Of a stretch of 64,000 bases of DNA, positions 33,734-43,418 are shown in pieces (the first letter of the stretch is position 1; the number at the start of each line of letters is the position of its first letter). The notes under the pieces were generated by a model that saw only the letters and a program-made list of their open reading frames with translations, did no database searches and was not told the origin of the DNA. A program made the translations under genes and the position numbers. Source of the stretch: an uncultured Oscillospiraceae bacterium (lineage in GTDB: Bacteria > Bacillota > Clostridia > Oscillospirales > Ruminococcaceae); the NCBI GenBank assembly GCA_910589145.1, contig CAJUSD010000015.1, positions 1-64,000 on the forward strand, given 5' to 3'.

Positions 33734-34297
33734 TTAAAGTTGAAATACAATCCCCGCCACTGCAGCAATCAAAATAATAAAGAAAGGGTGCCATTTTACC
33801 TTTTTATTTAAGATAAATAATGCAGCAAATAAAACAATATTTTTCCATTGAAATAGTTTCAGTACATTATAGTTTTCCAAAAAGGACTCAATTGACAGCA
33901 GGGTAATCCGATAAATTTCAAAAGCGGCAGCGGCAATCAACCCTGTTACAGCAGGACGTAGTCCATAAAATGCACTCTTAACATAAAAACTTTCGCTGAA
34001 CCGCTTTAGGAAAGATGCGACGATCATAATTACAATCAAAGATGGAAGAACGAGTGCAGTTGTTGTAATGATTGCTCCTGGTATCCCTGCAGTATGGAAA
34101 CCAACATAGGTTGCCATATTGATTCCGATCGGTCCGGGAGTTGATTCTGATACGGCGATCATGTTCGCCAGATCACCTTGGGTAAACCAATCGTATTTAT
34201 CCGCCATATTATAAAGGAAGGGGAGGGTGGCGAGACCGCCGCCAATCGCAAACAGACCTGTTTTGAAAAATTCCAAAAACATTACAAGCAGGGTCAC
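33734..34297 (-). CDS. Chromate transporter family, second half-protein
   Basis: 187 residues with about six membrane segments. The CHR-family signatures GLFAIGGGLATLPFL and STPGPIGINMATYVGF are at the N-terminus. In many Firmicutes the CHR transporter is encoded as two short proteins of opposite topology that act together; the partner overlaps it by four bases (34294-34297). Chromate export is the named function, but the physiological substrate in gut anaerobes is unclear. Confidence 0.88.
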   Translation of the reverse strand: MTLLVMFLEFFKTGLFAIGGGLATLPFLYNMADKYDWFTQGDLANMIAVSESTPGPIGINMATYVGFHTAGIPGAIITTTALVLPSLIVIMIVASFLKRFSESFYVKSAFYGLRPAVTGLIAAAAFEIYRITLLSIESFLENYNVLKLFQWKNIVLFAALFILNKKVKWHPFFIILIAAVAGIVFQL

Positions 34298-34839
34298 GAT
34301 TTTTCGCCTCCCTTCATTTTCTTAACTCCAATCCCAAGCAGTATGGCGGCAATTACAATATAAACTGGCGAAAGTCCTAAAAGAACCTGAACAATAAAGG
34401 TTCCTATACAGATAATGATGCCAAGTTTATCCTTTACACCGCTTTTCCAAAGCTTGATAATAGCCATTGTCACCAATACTGCGACCGCAACGCGGATTCC
34501 TCCAAACGCATGCTGTACAACAGGCATATCCGCAAAGTTTTGCAGACAGGCGGCAATAATGGAAATAATGATAATAGAAGGGAAAACAACCCCGGCAGTT
34601 GCAGCAATTCCTCCAATAACGCCGCGCTGCTTATACCCAATAAAAGTTGCAGTATTGACGGCAATAATTCCTGGTGTACATTGTCCAACTGCGTAATAAT
34701 CCATTACCTCCTCATTTGTTGCCCATTTACGCTTTTCAACCACTTCCTGCTGAATCATCGGAAGCATAGCGTATCCTCCGCCAAAGGTCAAACCGCCTAT
34801 ACGGCAGAAGGTTATGAATAGATCTGCAAGCTCTTTCAT
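34294..34839 (-). CDS. Chromate transporter family, first half-protein
   Basis: 181 residues, CHR-family membrane protein with GGLTFGGGYAMLPMIQ and QCTPGIIAVNTATFIGY. It pairs with the downstream half-protein through an ATGA overlap. The C-terminal tail is basic (KKMKGGEKS). Confidence 0.88.
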   Translation of the reverse strand: MKELADLFITFCRIGGLTFGGGYAMLPMIQQEVVEKRKWATNEEVMDYYAVGQCTPGIIAVNTATFIGYKQRGVIGGIAATAGVVFPSIIIISIIAACLQNFADMPVVQHAFGGIRVAVAVLVTMAIIKLWKSGVKDKLGIIICIGTFIVQVLLGLSPVYIVIAAILLGIGVKKMKGGEKS

Positions 34840-35005
34840 TTGTTTCTGTCATACCCTTTCTCTTATTTTTTGTCGGATTATTTAGAGCTATTCCAAAAAA
34901 CTCTAGTACATATTCTACCATATCTTTTTGGAAAATGCAACAGCAAGGTTAAAACCTTTTTGGAGAATTCAGCTTTGTTTATTTTACGCAGTAGAAAAGT
35001 TTTTG

Positions 35006-37312
35006 TTAAAATACAATCCTATATTCCCCACGTCCTGGCAGCTCTATTGTAATGCTGTGACTGGGACGGTGGTAGGAAACATACTTTGGAAGGAGTTCTG
35101 ATTTTGGCCGGAAATTTTGAGGCAGACGGACTGTATAGGAAACTGGTCTGGCAAATTTCCAGTTTACCTGGAATACAATATGACCTTTTTTACATAAAAA
35201 GCACTCTGTTTCACCACCAAAGGAAAGATGCCCGTTTGATTTAACAATTTGGGGTCGGTTTGGATTCTGTACCATAACTTTCACAAGAGCGCAGCCGTGA
35301 GGGGGAATTTCGTTTAAGGCAACAGTATCGCCATATTGTACATCCTCAACAACCTGCCCGGAGTAATATTCGCAGAGAGTGTAAATTTTTCCGACCTCTG
35401 CAAAATCTCCCAGGAAATAAGAGTTTAATGCCAATGCACAGGGAAGGGGTTCGCTGTCAGACCAGTTAATAAAGGCGACAGTATGCCAACCTTTCCTTTT
35501 TACCTCTACATCAATTATAGAGGGATATCTTCCGCCGCCAAAAAGGTCTCGCGGGAATACTTCCGTAGGGACAGCAGGCATGATTTGCGAAAGCAGCATG
35601 AGACGGTCACGATCAATTTTAGCCATAGGTTCGGTTGAACATACCAGTCCGCCGCCAATATACTGATTTAAGGTGGAAGTTTTCGCTTCAACGTCAGTAA
35701 GCAGGCCATATCCTAAAGCCAACCCGCGGAAAGGTTCATCCTGCCGGCGAACCATCAAAGCATCAGGATCATTGTTCCACCATAGGTTCATCCAGCTCCG
35801 AAGAAGGTTTTGCTTCATTGTAAAGGGGGCAGCTCTTCCACCAGCCTGAATAGTTTTGCTCCACATACTAAGGGTATCTGAACCAGTGCGCTGCGCATCT
35901 GCTAAACCAATTACCGGGTCATATAATCCTCCGCAGATTAAAAGATATGCGTCATTGCCAAGGCCATCCCTCACAGCCTGTATTGCCAGACGGTACGCTT
36001 TTGCTAAAGGAATATTCTGGTTGTAAAAAACAGCGTTTTCCTGTACAACCGGAGCACGGGTAAAGTCCAGTTTGTGATAAACATATCCCCACTGCCGCAA
36101 TGTAATATAAAGGCCCCGAATCCATTCCAGAACCTCTGGATTTGTAATATCCAGCACACAATAGGTTGTATTATTCATAGGGAAGCGGCAAAGCGTCCCG
36201 TCTAAATGCCGGAGAAGCCATTCTGGGTGCTGGAAGGCAACCGGAGCGGTTTCATGGGCAATAAACGGACTTGTCCATATACCGGGAAGATATCCAGCCT
36301 CTTGTATTTCCTCTGCCACCTGGGACATGGGCAAGGGAAAGCGGCTATTTGGGTTCCAATCCCCAAGCACCCGTTCCCACCCTTCGTCTATTTGGAAAAC
36401 ATCAAAGGGGATTTTCTGCTGGCTGAGCAAATCCAGATTCTCTTTCACATCCTGATAGCTAACTGTTAATCCATAATAATACCATGTACAATACACACTG
36501 GGGGCGGGTTCTTTCCTGCGGGCACAATACAGGCGCGCCTTATTTTCGGCAAAAGTACGGATTGCTTTTAAAATCCCCATCCTGTGTTCTTCGTTTCGTT
36601 CGACCTGGAGCCATTCCGACGAGACTGTTTCCCCAGGTTCAACCAGACAGTTTATAATGCAGCTAGATTCTAACCGCTGGAATACATCCTTCGAATCCAT
36701 CTCCAAAGTACTGCTGACCATCTGTTCCGCCCCTGTCAGATAACCTAAAAATAAATAGTTTCCAGTACTGTTCCGAATAACCGTTGTCTGGTCGCTGACA
36801 AACAAATTAGCAGGTTCGGAAGGGGATTCAGGAGAACCTCCGGTTTCTGAAAGCCCTCTTTGTGCATCATTATAATTCTCGTCATGCTGTGACAGGTTAC
36901 AGACCGCCGGGAGATCATTTTTATGCCGTCCCTGACGGTATATCTGCCACTGGCCGTTTTTAGGACCGATTTGCAGGGAATCCGGCCCTTCAATTACAAA
37001 TGGACTGAGTTTGCGCAGATAAACTGGATTTTTAGTTAAGTTTTTAAAGGTTAGCTGCAAGCGAAAAGATGTGGAATCCTTTTGTTCAAATGCCCGCTGC
37101 CATGTGACTTCTCCATAATCGCTTGTATATGTTGATGAGGTCTGCCTGGTACAGCAATCAAGGCCATCAGTACATTTTCCATAGAACTTTGAGGACAGCC
37201 TGGGCGCGTCAATTTTTACAATTTTTCCTTCTGCCTGTAGGGTTACAGCAAAATGATACCGCAGATATCCTTCACTGTCCTGTATGTCAATGTACGGCTG
37301 GTTGACAGACAT
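35006..37312 (-). CDS. Alpha-galactosidase, glycoside hydrolase family 36
   Basis: 768 residues. The GH36 catalytic barrel is marked by FQIDEGWERVLGDWNPNSRF, the nucleophile aspartate in YHKLDFTRAP, and the acid/base aspartate in RTGSDTLSMW. An N-terminal beta-sandwich and a C-terminal beta domain complete the usual layout. No signal peptide is seen, so it acts in the cytosol, probably on raffinose- or melibiose-type sugars. The start at 37312 is preferred, since ATG 37318 abuts the AGGAAGG ribosome site. No transporter is adjacent. Confidence 0.88.
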   Translation of the reverse strand: MSVNQPYIDIQDSEGYLRYHFAVTLQAEGKIVKIDAPRLSSKFYGKCTDGLDCCTRQTSSTYTSDYGEVTWQRAFEQKDSTSFRLQLTFKNLTKNPVYLRKLSPFVIEGPDSLQIGPKNGQWQIYRQGRHKNDLPAVCNLSQHDENYNDAQRGLSETGGSPESPSEPANLFVSDQTTVIRNSTGNYLFLGYLTGAEQMVSSTLEMDSKDVFQRLESSCIINCLVEPGETVSSEWLQVERNEEHRMGILKAIRTFAENKARLYCARRKEPAPSVYCTWYYYGLTVSYQDVKENLDLLSQQKIPFDVFQIDEGWERVLGDWNPNSRFPLPMSQVAEEIQEAGYLPGIWTSPFIAHETAPVAFQHPEWLLRHLDGTLCRFPMNNTTYCVLDITNPEVLEWIRGLYITLRQWGYVYHKLDFTRAPVVQENAVFYNQNIPLAKAYRLAIQAVRDGLGNDAYLLICGGLYDPVIGLADAQRTGSDTLSMWSKTIQAGGRAAPFTMKQNLLRSWMNLWWNNDPDALMVRRQDEPFRGLALGYGLLTDVEAKTSTLNQYIGGGLVCSTEPMAKIDRDRLMLLSQIMPAVPTEVFPRDLFGGGRYPSIIDVEVKRKGWHTVAFINWSDSEPLPCALALNSYFLGDFAEVGKIYTLCEYYSGQVVEDVQYGDTVALNEIPPHGCALVKVMVQNPNRPQIVKSNGHLSFGGETECFLCKKGHIVFQVNWKFARPVSYTVRLPQNFRPKSELLPKYVSYHRPSHSITIELPGRGEYRIVF

Positions 37313-37452
37313 ATTCATCCTTCCTTCCTGTTGCTTCGTGTTTATTTTTTCCTTTTTAGTATACCATATTCCCAGTTTAATGGAAAGTATAGAATTCGTA
37401 CCCCCACGGAAGTCAATTTACAGAATCATTGCAAAAAAGAAGCAGAAAACCC

Positions 37453-37513
37453 CAGGCGCGGGCACAAAGCCAAGACAGTCACAAACCAAACCCGTATCAA
37501 AAGCTTTGGCCGC
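37453..37513. repeat. Dispersed intergenic repeat, family 1
   Basis: GGCGCGGGCACAAAGCCAAG, later AACCAAACCCGTATCAAAAG and CTTTGGCCGCC. A diverged copy, aligned with 32163-32222. Confidence 0.45.
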
Positions 37514-37520
37514 CTTCCCT

Positions 37521-37547
37521 GAAAAACACCCCGGTGGGGTGTTTTTC
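37521..37547. terminator. Palindromic terminator
   Basis: Near-perfect palindrome GAAAAACACCCC (37521-37532) and GGGGTGTTTTTC (37536-37547) with a 3-base loop. It works on either strand by its A and T runs. It lies in a divergent gap, so it must end transcripts that are not from the annotated neighbours, or shield them from each other. Confidence 0.65.
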
Positions 37548-37787
37548 AACATCAGCCTCAAAATCTCCACAGAATTGATTTCCCTATCGTACCTCTTTAA
37601 TTAAGGCGCAGGCACTTAATATTCTCATTCATAATTCTGATTATTATAATTTTATACTCACTTTTTACAATTTAATATTCTTTTACATCCATGGATTGTC
37701 TTGCCAGACAAAGTAAGGTAAACTAATCAGAAGGGGAGTGGCCTCCTCTGATAAACTTTGAATCTATTTTGAAAGGGGTAATTTCCT

Positions 37788-39239
37788 TTGAAACTATATC
37801 TGGAATCCATGGATAACTTTTCATCTGTCGGGAAAGATGCCGTTGTTTTTTTCACTACCAAAGAAACGGTTTTGGGATGTAAAGAACTTTCAGTTCTTTC
37901 TGCCTACAAACAGCTGATAGAAAGTAAAGTTTTTAACTGTAAAGAAGGAGAGATTTACAGTATTCGGATGAGCCTTGGAGGGCAGGAAAAACTCTCCTTT
38001 ATTATTTTTGCTGGTATTTCCGAAAATCCACAGCCCCAAAAAATAAGGGAGATTATGGGGAAAACTGCCAAACTGTTGGAAAAAGAAAAGACCGTTTCTG
38101 CTGCGGTCTTGTTCCCGGACTCCTTCAGCAAAAAGGAAGTTATGAAGGCAGGGGAGGGCTTGCTTTTAGGGAGCTATTCCTTTGATGTCTACCGTTCTGA
38201 AAAGGCGGAAAAATCTTGTAAAGATATAACACTTTACAGCAATTCCGGCGCTTCTATGGACACACCTCTTATCTTGTCAGAGGCAATTTGTCAGGCACGG
38301 GATTTAGTAAACTTAACAACATGGGATCTTCATCCGGCTGACCTAGCCAAAAAAGCCAAAAAAGCCGGGGAAAAATATGGCGTTGAGGTGGAGGTCTTTA
38401 AACCTGAAGAAATTGAAGCTTTTGGAATGAAAGCATTTATGGCAGTTGGAGGCGGCAGCGACAATCTTCCGCGGCTGATTGTTTTGCGCTATCGAGGGAA
38501 CCCTAACAGTAATAAAATCCTTGGCTTTATTGGAAAAGGGCTTTGTTATGACAGCGGAGGCTATTCCATGAAGCCGTCTGCCGGCATGGCGACCATGAAA
38601 ACTGATATGGCTGGCGGTGCCGCTGTCATTGCGGCAATTTGTGCAGCAGCTCAGAAAAAACTCAAGGTCAACATTACTGCTGTAGTTGCTGCCTGTGAAA
38701 ATATGGTTTCTGGTCATTCCTACCGTCCAGGCGATGTGATTGGCTCTATGTCCGGCAAGACCATCGAAGTGGACAACACCGATGCAGAAGGCCGTTTAAC
38801 TTTGGCTGATGCAATCACATATGCTATTCAAAAAGAAAATGTTTCCAATATTATTGACATAGCCACACTAACTGGAGCGGCTGTTGTCGCTTTGGGTGGG
38901 GAGATTACTGCTGCTGTCTGCGACAACGAAAAGCTTTGGGAAAAAGCTGAATCTGCTGCTGTTAAAGCGTGCGAGAAAATTTGGCGTATGCCTTGTGATA
39001 TGGATATGGACAAACTGCTGGATTCCAAAATTGCAGATATGAAAAATTCCGGCGGAAGACCTGGCGGCTGTATTACTGCCGGGCTGTTCCTAAAACGTTT
39101 TACAGAGGGGCTTCCCTGGCTCCATCTGGATATTGCCGGGCCTTCCTATACAGAGAAGGGAAATGACCTTTGTACCTTTGGTGGTACAGGCTGCGGCGTT
39201 GCCACCCTTTTCTATCTGGCAAAGGCATTTGAAGAATAA
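37788..39239 (+). CDS. pepA: Leucyl aminopeptidase, M17 family
   Basis: 483 residues. The C-terminal catalytic domain carries the two-metal site and the family signature NTDAEGRLTLADAI, with GKGLCYDSGGYSMKPS and MKTDMAGGAAV before it. The N-terminal domain is divergent, as usual. It removes N-terminal residues from peptides in the cytosol. The start is TTG 37788, nine bases after AAAGGGG; the next in-frame ATG (37809) has no such site. Confidence 0.9.
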   Translation: MKLYLESMDNFSSVGKDAVVFFTTKETVLGCKELSVLSAYKQLIESKVFNCKEGEIYSIRMSLGGQEKLSFIIFAGISENPQPQKIREIMGKTAKLLEKEKTVSAAVLFPDSFSKKEVMKAGEGLLLGSYSFDVYRSEKAEKSCKDITLYSNSGASMDTPLILSEAICQARDLVNLTTWDLHPADLAKKAKKAGEKYGVEVEVFKPEEIEAFGMKAFMAVGGGSDNLPRLIVLRYRGNPNSNKILGFIGKGLCYDSGGYSMKPSAGMATMKTDMAGGAAVIAAICAAAQKKLKVNITAVVAACENMVSGHSYRPGDVIGSMSGKTIEVDNTDAEGRLTLADAITYAIQKENVSNIIDIATLTGAAVVALGGEITAAVCDNEKLWEKAESAAVKACEKIWRMPCDMDMDKLLDSKIADMKNSGGRPGGCITAGLFLKRFTEGLPWLHLDIAGPSYTEKGNDLCTFGGTGCGVATLFYLAKAFEE

Positions 39240-39261
39240 GCGTGTTTCCCTTAGAATCGAT

Positions 39262-39300
39262 AAAGCCCTTCAGCTATGATGTAGTTGAAGGGCTTTTTTG
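39262..39300 (+). terminator. Terminator of the aminopeptidase gene
   Basis: AAAGCCCTTCA and TTGAAGGGCTTTTTT arms with an 11-12 base loop, about 25 bases after the stop codon. Confidence 0.85.
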
Positions 39301-39596
39301 ATGCCCTTTTTTGGAAAATAGTTCTAACAGATGTTTTTATTGCATAGGAATTAGGTGAGTTCAATAGAGCAAATTTGTGGGAGTAACCTAAGATGAGTAC
39401 AAGCTAAGTCGGATGAAAAAGATTTGGGATCCAGTGCAAACAACCCTAGTCGCGCCCGCAGACACGAAATCCCCCGGCGCTTCGTCCGAGTTTGAAAACG
39501 AAACATTTTATCCTTCAGCCATCCGGCAAACTGAAAGTTTGCCATAACGGCATCCCTAAAACAGAAAACCATATTTCCCCATAGAGGAGGATGTTT
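39301..39596. other. Repeat-bearing gap upstream of spoIIIAA
   Basis: Contains a family-1 repeat (39370-39432) joined to a family-2 segment (39449-39475). No clear promoter boxes are seen, as expected if the downstream operon uses the mother-cell sigma factor. Confidence 0.4.
39370..39480. repeat. Dispersed repeat, family 1 joined to family 2
   Basis: TTTGTGGGAGTAACCTAAGA, then AGCTAAGTCGGATGAAAAAG and TGGGATCCAGTGCAAAC (family 1), then GTCGCGCCCGCAGACACGAA (family 2, as at 58397). Confidence 0.55.
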
Positions 39597-40598
39597 ATGA
39601 ACGGAACAACTACATGGGTAAGCCCATCTGAATCTGAAACCCTCCACATATCCGAAGATGCAAGGCCGTTTTTCCAAGCTGTTTCCGCCCTCCCCGGACA
39701 AGCTAAATCACTTCTATCCCGTGTTCCGGCAGACATAGGGAAAACGGTTCTGGAAATCCGTCTGCGTTCTGGAAAACCCATACATTTCCATATGATGCAG
39801 GGACATTACTTTCTGGGAGAATTCGGAGATATATATCCCAGAGAGGTTCCACGGCTGCCAAGATTGACCCAAACCCAATTGGAAAGCTGCTTTTATGCTT
39901 TGTGTGATTATTCCATCCATACACACCAGCAAGATGTTCGCCAAGGCTTTGTCACTTTACGAGGAGGACACCGGGCGGGAATTTGCGGGAGCTGCGTTTG
40001 GGAAAATGGGGAACCTGTAGGGATACGGGATATTTCTTCTATTTGTATTCGCATTGCAAGGCAGCGCAAAGGAGCGGCAGATCGGCTTGCCAGCCGCCTG
40101 CTGACAGGGGAAATAACCGGAGGACTGCTTTTGGCAGGTGCGCCGGGTACAGGGAAAACCACTCTTTTAAGGGATTTAGCCCGTCAGCTTGCCGGAGGTT
40201 GTACCGGAACATATTACCGTGTGGCGGTTGTGGACGAGCGTGGAGAACTTGGGGCAGCAGTAGATGGTACCCCTCAAAACGATTTGGGCGTGTGTTGTGA
40301 TATCCTGGATGGCTTTCCAAAAGCAGAAGGAATTGAAATTGCTGTACGAACCCTTTCCCCGGATTTTGTTTTCTGCGATGAATTGGGAGGTTATGAGGAA
40401 ATCGAAGCGGTCCGGCAAAGTGTCTGCCGGGGCGTCCGTATGGCGGCGGCAATTCATGCGTCCAACTTGGACGAGCTAACCGCCAGGGAAGGGGTAAAGG
40501 AACTTTTGCAGACAGGGGCGTTTTCCCATATTGTCCTGCTTGGCCGTTGTCTGGGAGATGCTTTTGAAATCATTTCAGTAAAGGAGCGGATGGAATGA
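39597..40598 (+). CDS. spoIIIAA: Stage III sporulation ATPase SpoIIIAA
   Basis: 333 residues, a secretion-type ATPase of the mother cell with Walker A GAPGTGKTTLLRDL and a RecA-like core (VDERGELGAA, FCDELGG). It powers or gates the SpoIIIA-SpoIIQ feeding-tube complex between mother cell and forespore. ATG 39597 is preferred over ATG 39591, which abuts the AGAGGAGG site. It is the first of eight tightly packed spoIIIA genes. Confidence 0.93.
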   Translation: MNGTTTWVSPSESETLHISEDARPFFQAVSALPGQAKSLLSRVPADIGKTVLEIRLRSGKPIHFHMMQGHYFLGEFGDIYPREVPRLPRLTQTQLESCFYALCDYSIHTHQQDVRQGFVTLRGGHRAGICGSCVWENGEPVGIRDISSICIRIARQRKGAADRLASRLLTGEITGGLLLAGAPGTGKTTLLRDLARQLAGGCTGTYYRVAVVDERGELGAAVDGTPQNDLGVCCDILDGFPKAEGIEIAVRTLSPDFVFCDELGGYEEIEAVRQSVCRGVRMAAAIHASNLDELTAREGVKELLQTGAFSHIVLLGRCLGDAFEIISVKERME

Positions 40599-41095
40599 TA
40601 AAGGGTTTAGGTTTAGCTTTCATTGTCCTCTGCTTTTCATTTGCAGGCTTTGGCCTGACAAACCGCCTGACCCGCAGGGTCAAACGCCTGGAACAGGGCC
40701 TTGCTGCTATTAGACAGATTCGGTTGACGCTATCCTCTTCAAAAGCTCCCTCTCTGCGGGTTTTGAAATTGGCTGAACATCGGACAGGCGGGGATTTCCC
40801 ATTGATACGGCAATGCCTGGAATTGTCTGAAAAAGGAGTTCCTTTCCCGGAAGCCTGGCAAACCGCTGCCCACGACCTTCCTGACCTTTCCGCTGAGGAC
40901 AAAACCCTGTTTGAGCAGGCAGGGGAGATTTTAGGGAGGGACGGAATCCGGCAGCAGGAGGAAGCTTTGCTGCAATGGGAGGAACAGATTCATTTGCAGA
41001 TTGGGGCTGCCAGGGAAAAGTTAAAAAGCCATGCACGGCTTTATAATGGGCTGGGTGTGCTTACTGGGTTGCTTGTAGCAGTGCTTTTGGTATAA
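40595..41095 (+). CDS. spoIIIAB: Stage III sporulation protein SpoIIIAB
   Basis: 166 residues with a membrane segment at each end (residues 2-22 and about 148-166) and a helical middle, the GspF-like layout of SpoIIIAB. It overlaps spoIIIAA by four bases. Role inferred from family and place in the operon. Confidence 0.9.
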   Translation: MIKGLGLAFIVLCFSFAGFGLTNRLTRRVKRLEQGLAAIRQIRLTLSSSKAPSLRVLKLAEHRTGGDFPLIRQCLELSEKGVPFPEAWQTAAHDLPDLSAEDKTLFEQAGEILGRDGIRQQEEALLQWEEQIHLQIGAAREKLKSHARLYNGLGVLTGLLVAVLLV

Positions 41096-41136
41096 ACCGG
41101 GTTTAAAACCGTGTGGTTGGAAAGCGGGGGTGAAAA

Positions 41137-41331
41137 ATGGAGGTTGACCTGATCTTTAAAATTGCTACGATTGGTATTATTGTGGCTATTCTGAACCAGC
41201 TTTTGGTTCGGTCGGAACGTCCAGAACAGGCTATGATGACTACCTTGGCAGGGTTAATTGTTGTTTTAATGATGATGGTAACAGAAATCAGCAATATGTT
41301 TGAAACCATTAAGACGGTGTTTGGACTATGA
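41137..41331 (+). CDS. spoIIIAC: Stage III sporulation protein SpoIIIAC
   Basis: 64 residues, two membrane segments (VDLIFKIATIGIIVAILNQ and the LAGLIVVLMMMVTEI helix), the normal tiny size. The ribosome site is GGGGGTG. It overlaps spoIIIAD by four bases. Confidence 0.92.
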   Translation: MEVDLIFKIATIGIIVAILNQLLVRSERPEQAMMTTLAGLIVVLMMMVTEISNMFETIKTVFGL

Positions 41332-41729
41332 GCAGCGAAATTTCATTGACGGCTGTGATTGGCATTGGTTTGATTGCGGCTATGCTGTCGGTGCTCCTGC
41401 GGCAGTATAAACCGGAATTTGCCCTTTTAACTGCCTTAGCCGCCACTGTTTTAATTTTTACAATGATAGCAGGCTGGATTATGCCCGCTGCCCAACGAAT
41501 CCGGGAGCTTTTAAACCAGTCGCCAATCCTCTCGGAAAGCGCTGCAACGCTTTTAAAGGCTGTGGGGATCTGTTTTTTGACCCAGCTCGCCTGTGACCTG
41601 TGCAGAGACGCAGGGGAGAACGCGATTGCTTCCAGAGTGGAAACAGCAGGGAAAACGGCAATCCTTTTAATCAGCCTGCCATTATTTGAACAAGTTTTGG
41701 AATTGGTTTTAGTGTTAATGCGTACATAA
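41328..41729 (+). CDS. spoIIIAD: Stage III sporulation protein SpoIIIAD
   Basis: 133 residues with three or four membrane segments. The stretch LTQLACDLCRDAGENAIASR is typical of the family. Its place between spoIIIAC and spoIIIAE is conserved across spore formers. Confidence 0.93.
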   Translation: MSSEISLTAVIGIGLIAAMLSVLLRQYKPEFALLTALAATVLIFTMIAGWIMPAAQRIRELLNQSPILSESAATLLKAVGICFLTQLACDLCRDAGENAIASRVETAGKTAILLISLPLFEQVLELVLVLMRT

Positions 41730-41743
41730 AAGGAGTGTTGCAG

Positions 41744-42913
41744 ATGGGAAAACCGCAGATTGTCCGCTGCTGGCTCTGCCTGGCGGTTTCGCTCCTGTTT
41801 ATTTTGATTTTCCCGATGCGGGTTTTGGCGGAGGATGACGAGCTTTCAGAATCCCAACAGGAGTTTTTTTCACAGATTGCTGATGCCGCTGGGGCGGATG
41901 AACTTCCCGACAGCCTCCCGGATGAAGCAAAAAATCTTCTCGAAGAAGCGGGAATTGACGGGTTCTCACCCTTTCATTTCCTAAAATCCCCCCGCAAAGC
42001 CATACAGATGGCTGGAAACCTTCTGAAACAACAGGCCAAGAAGCCTTTTCAAGTATTAGGCGGGATTTTGGGAGCGCTGTTGTTGTGCGCGCTTTTGGAC
42101 TGTACCAGAGAAACCTTCGCAGGAGGGGAACTGCGCCCAGTTTTTGGTGCAGCTGTCACCCTGTTTCTGGCGGCTTCGGCGGTTCTGCCTGCCATGGACT
42201 GTATCAAAAGCTGTGTGGAAACTGTACAGGGCTGTTCCCGGTTCATGGTGACATTTGTACCTGTGTATGCTTCTGTTGTCACTGCCTGCGGCCTTCCTGC
42301 AACTGGTTCTGTTTATTACCTGTTTTTATTTTCCGCCGCGCAGATCATTTCTGCGGTCGTATCTAACTATCTGGTTCCATTGGCTGGCGTATATTTGGCA
42401 CTGAATATTGCAGCCGCCCTTTCTCCCCAAATAAAGCTCCAGCCCTTGCTGGATGCACTGAAAAAATTTGTTTGCTGGATTCTAAGCTTTTTGCTGGCTG
42501 GGTTTGTGGCGCTTTTGACAATGCAAAACGCTGTATCCTCTGGTATGGACGCTTTGACGCTGAAGACCTCTAAGATGCTGGTCAGCAGCCTAATCCCCGT
42601 TGTAGGGGGAGCCTTGTCCGATGCAATTTCTACTGCAAGCGGATTTATGAGGGTGGTTAAATCTGCCGTTGGTGTGTATGGGATTGCAGCAGCTGCCTGT
42701 ATTTTCCTTCCAGTTTTTTTCCGAACAGCGGTCTGGTATATTGCGCTTAGTATCGGAGCCGCGGCAGGGGAGATGCTTTCAGTGAAAGAAGCTGCTCCGC
42801 TTTTGAAAGCAGGAGCTTCACTGATGGGAATTTTAATGGCGGTGATTTGCCTGTATATGCTCCTGATTCTGGTTTCTACAACCATTTTATTAATGACAGG
42901 GATGGGGTTTTAA
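41744..42913 (+). CDS. spoIIIAE: Stage III sporulation protein SpoIIIAE
   Basis: 389 residues. An N-terminal signal-like segment and an acidic external region precede about seven membrane helices; MLVSSLIPVVGGALSDAIST is a family hallmark. It forms the membrane channel part of the SpoIIIA complex. The start is ATG 41744, eight bases after AGGAG; the TTG at 41735 overlaps that site. Confidence 0.93.
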   Translation: MGKPQIVRCWLCLAVSLLFILIFPMRVLAEDDELSESQQEFFSQIADAAGADELPDSLPDEAKNLLEEAGIDGFSPFHFLKSPRKAIQMAGNLLKQQAKKPFQVLGGILGALLLCALLDCTRETFAGGELRPVFGAAVTLFLAASAVLPAMDCIKSCVETVQGCSRFMVTFVPVYASVVTACGLPATGSVYYLFLFSAAQIISAVVSNYLVPLAGVYLALNIAAALSPQIKLQPLLDALKKFVCWILSFLLAGFVALLTMQNAVSSGMDALTLKTSKMLVSSLIPVVGGALSDAISTASGFMRVVKSAVGVYGIAAAACIFLPVFFRTAVWYIALSIGAAAGEMLSVKEAAPLLKAGASLMGILMAVICLYMLLILVSTTILLMTGMGF

Positions 42914-42917
42914 AAAT

Positions 42918-43418
42918 ATGGATGAATTGAAAAACTGGGCCTTCTCCCTCTGCTGTGCGGCAGCAGCAGGATCCTTGCTTTCCCTGCTTGCGCCAGAATC
43001 CTCTTTGGGGAAAGTATGCCGCTTTGTAATCCGGGTCTTTTTTCTTTGCTGTGCCGTGCTTCCCCTGCGCCAACTGGGAAGTTTCCTGCACGTTCTGCCA
43101 GAACTTCAGACGGCAGCAGCTTTTTCTGCACAAGAGGTGGTTGATGTCGTGACAGGCCAGGTGGAAAACTCCGCCGCTGCTTCTATAGAACAGGAAGTTG
43201 CTCGATGTCTGGAGGAGGAGGGAATAAATTTTAAAAAAGTGAATGCAGACGTTCATGTTGACCGGGATGGCGGCATATCTATTAACTGTATCCGGGTTTT
43301 GCTGCCACCGGACGCCGGGGAGGGCACTCCCGATAGTTCTGACATTATCGGGCTTATAAAAGCCAAAACAGGCGTCAATGTGGAGCTGGCAGCAGAAAAC
43401 GGAGGGGGAACGCCATGA
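42918..43418 (+). CDS. spoIIIAF: Stage III sporulation protein SpoIIIAF
   Basis: 166 residues. Two N-terminal membrane segments (residues about 8-55) are followed by a soluble domain of the ring-building type. It overlaps spoIIIAG by four bases. Confidence 0.9.
   Translation: MDELKNWAFSLCCAAAAGSLLSLLAPESSLGKVCRFVIRVFFLCCAVLPLRQLGSFLHVLPELQTAAAFSAQEVVDVVTGQVENSAAASIEQEVARCLEEEGINFKKVNADVHVDRDGGISINCIRVLLPPDAGEGTPDSSDIIGLIKAKTGVNVELAAENGGGTP

Larger units (their letters stand above)
37313..37787. other. Intergenic region between divergent genes
   Basis: About 475 bases. It holds a family-1 repeat (37453-37513) that runs straight into a strong palindromic terminator (37521-37547), then A/T-rich sequence leading to the aminopeptidase gene. 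No small gene was found. Confidence 0.5.
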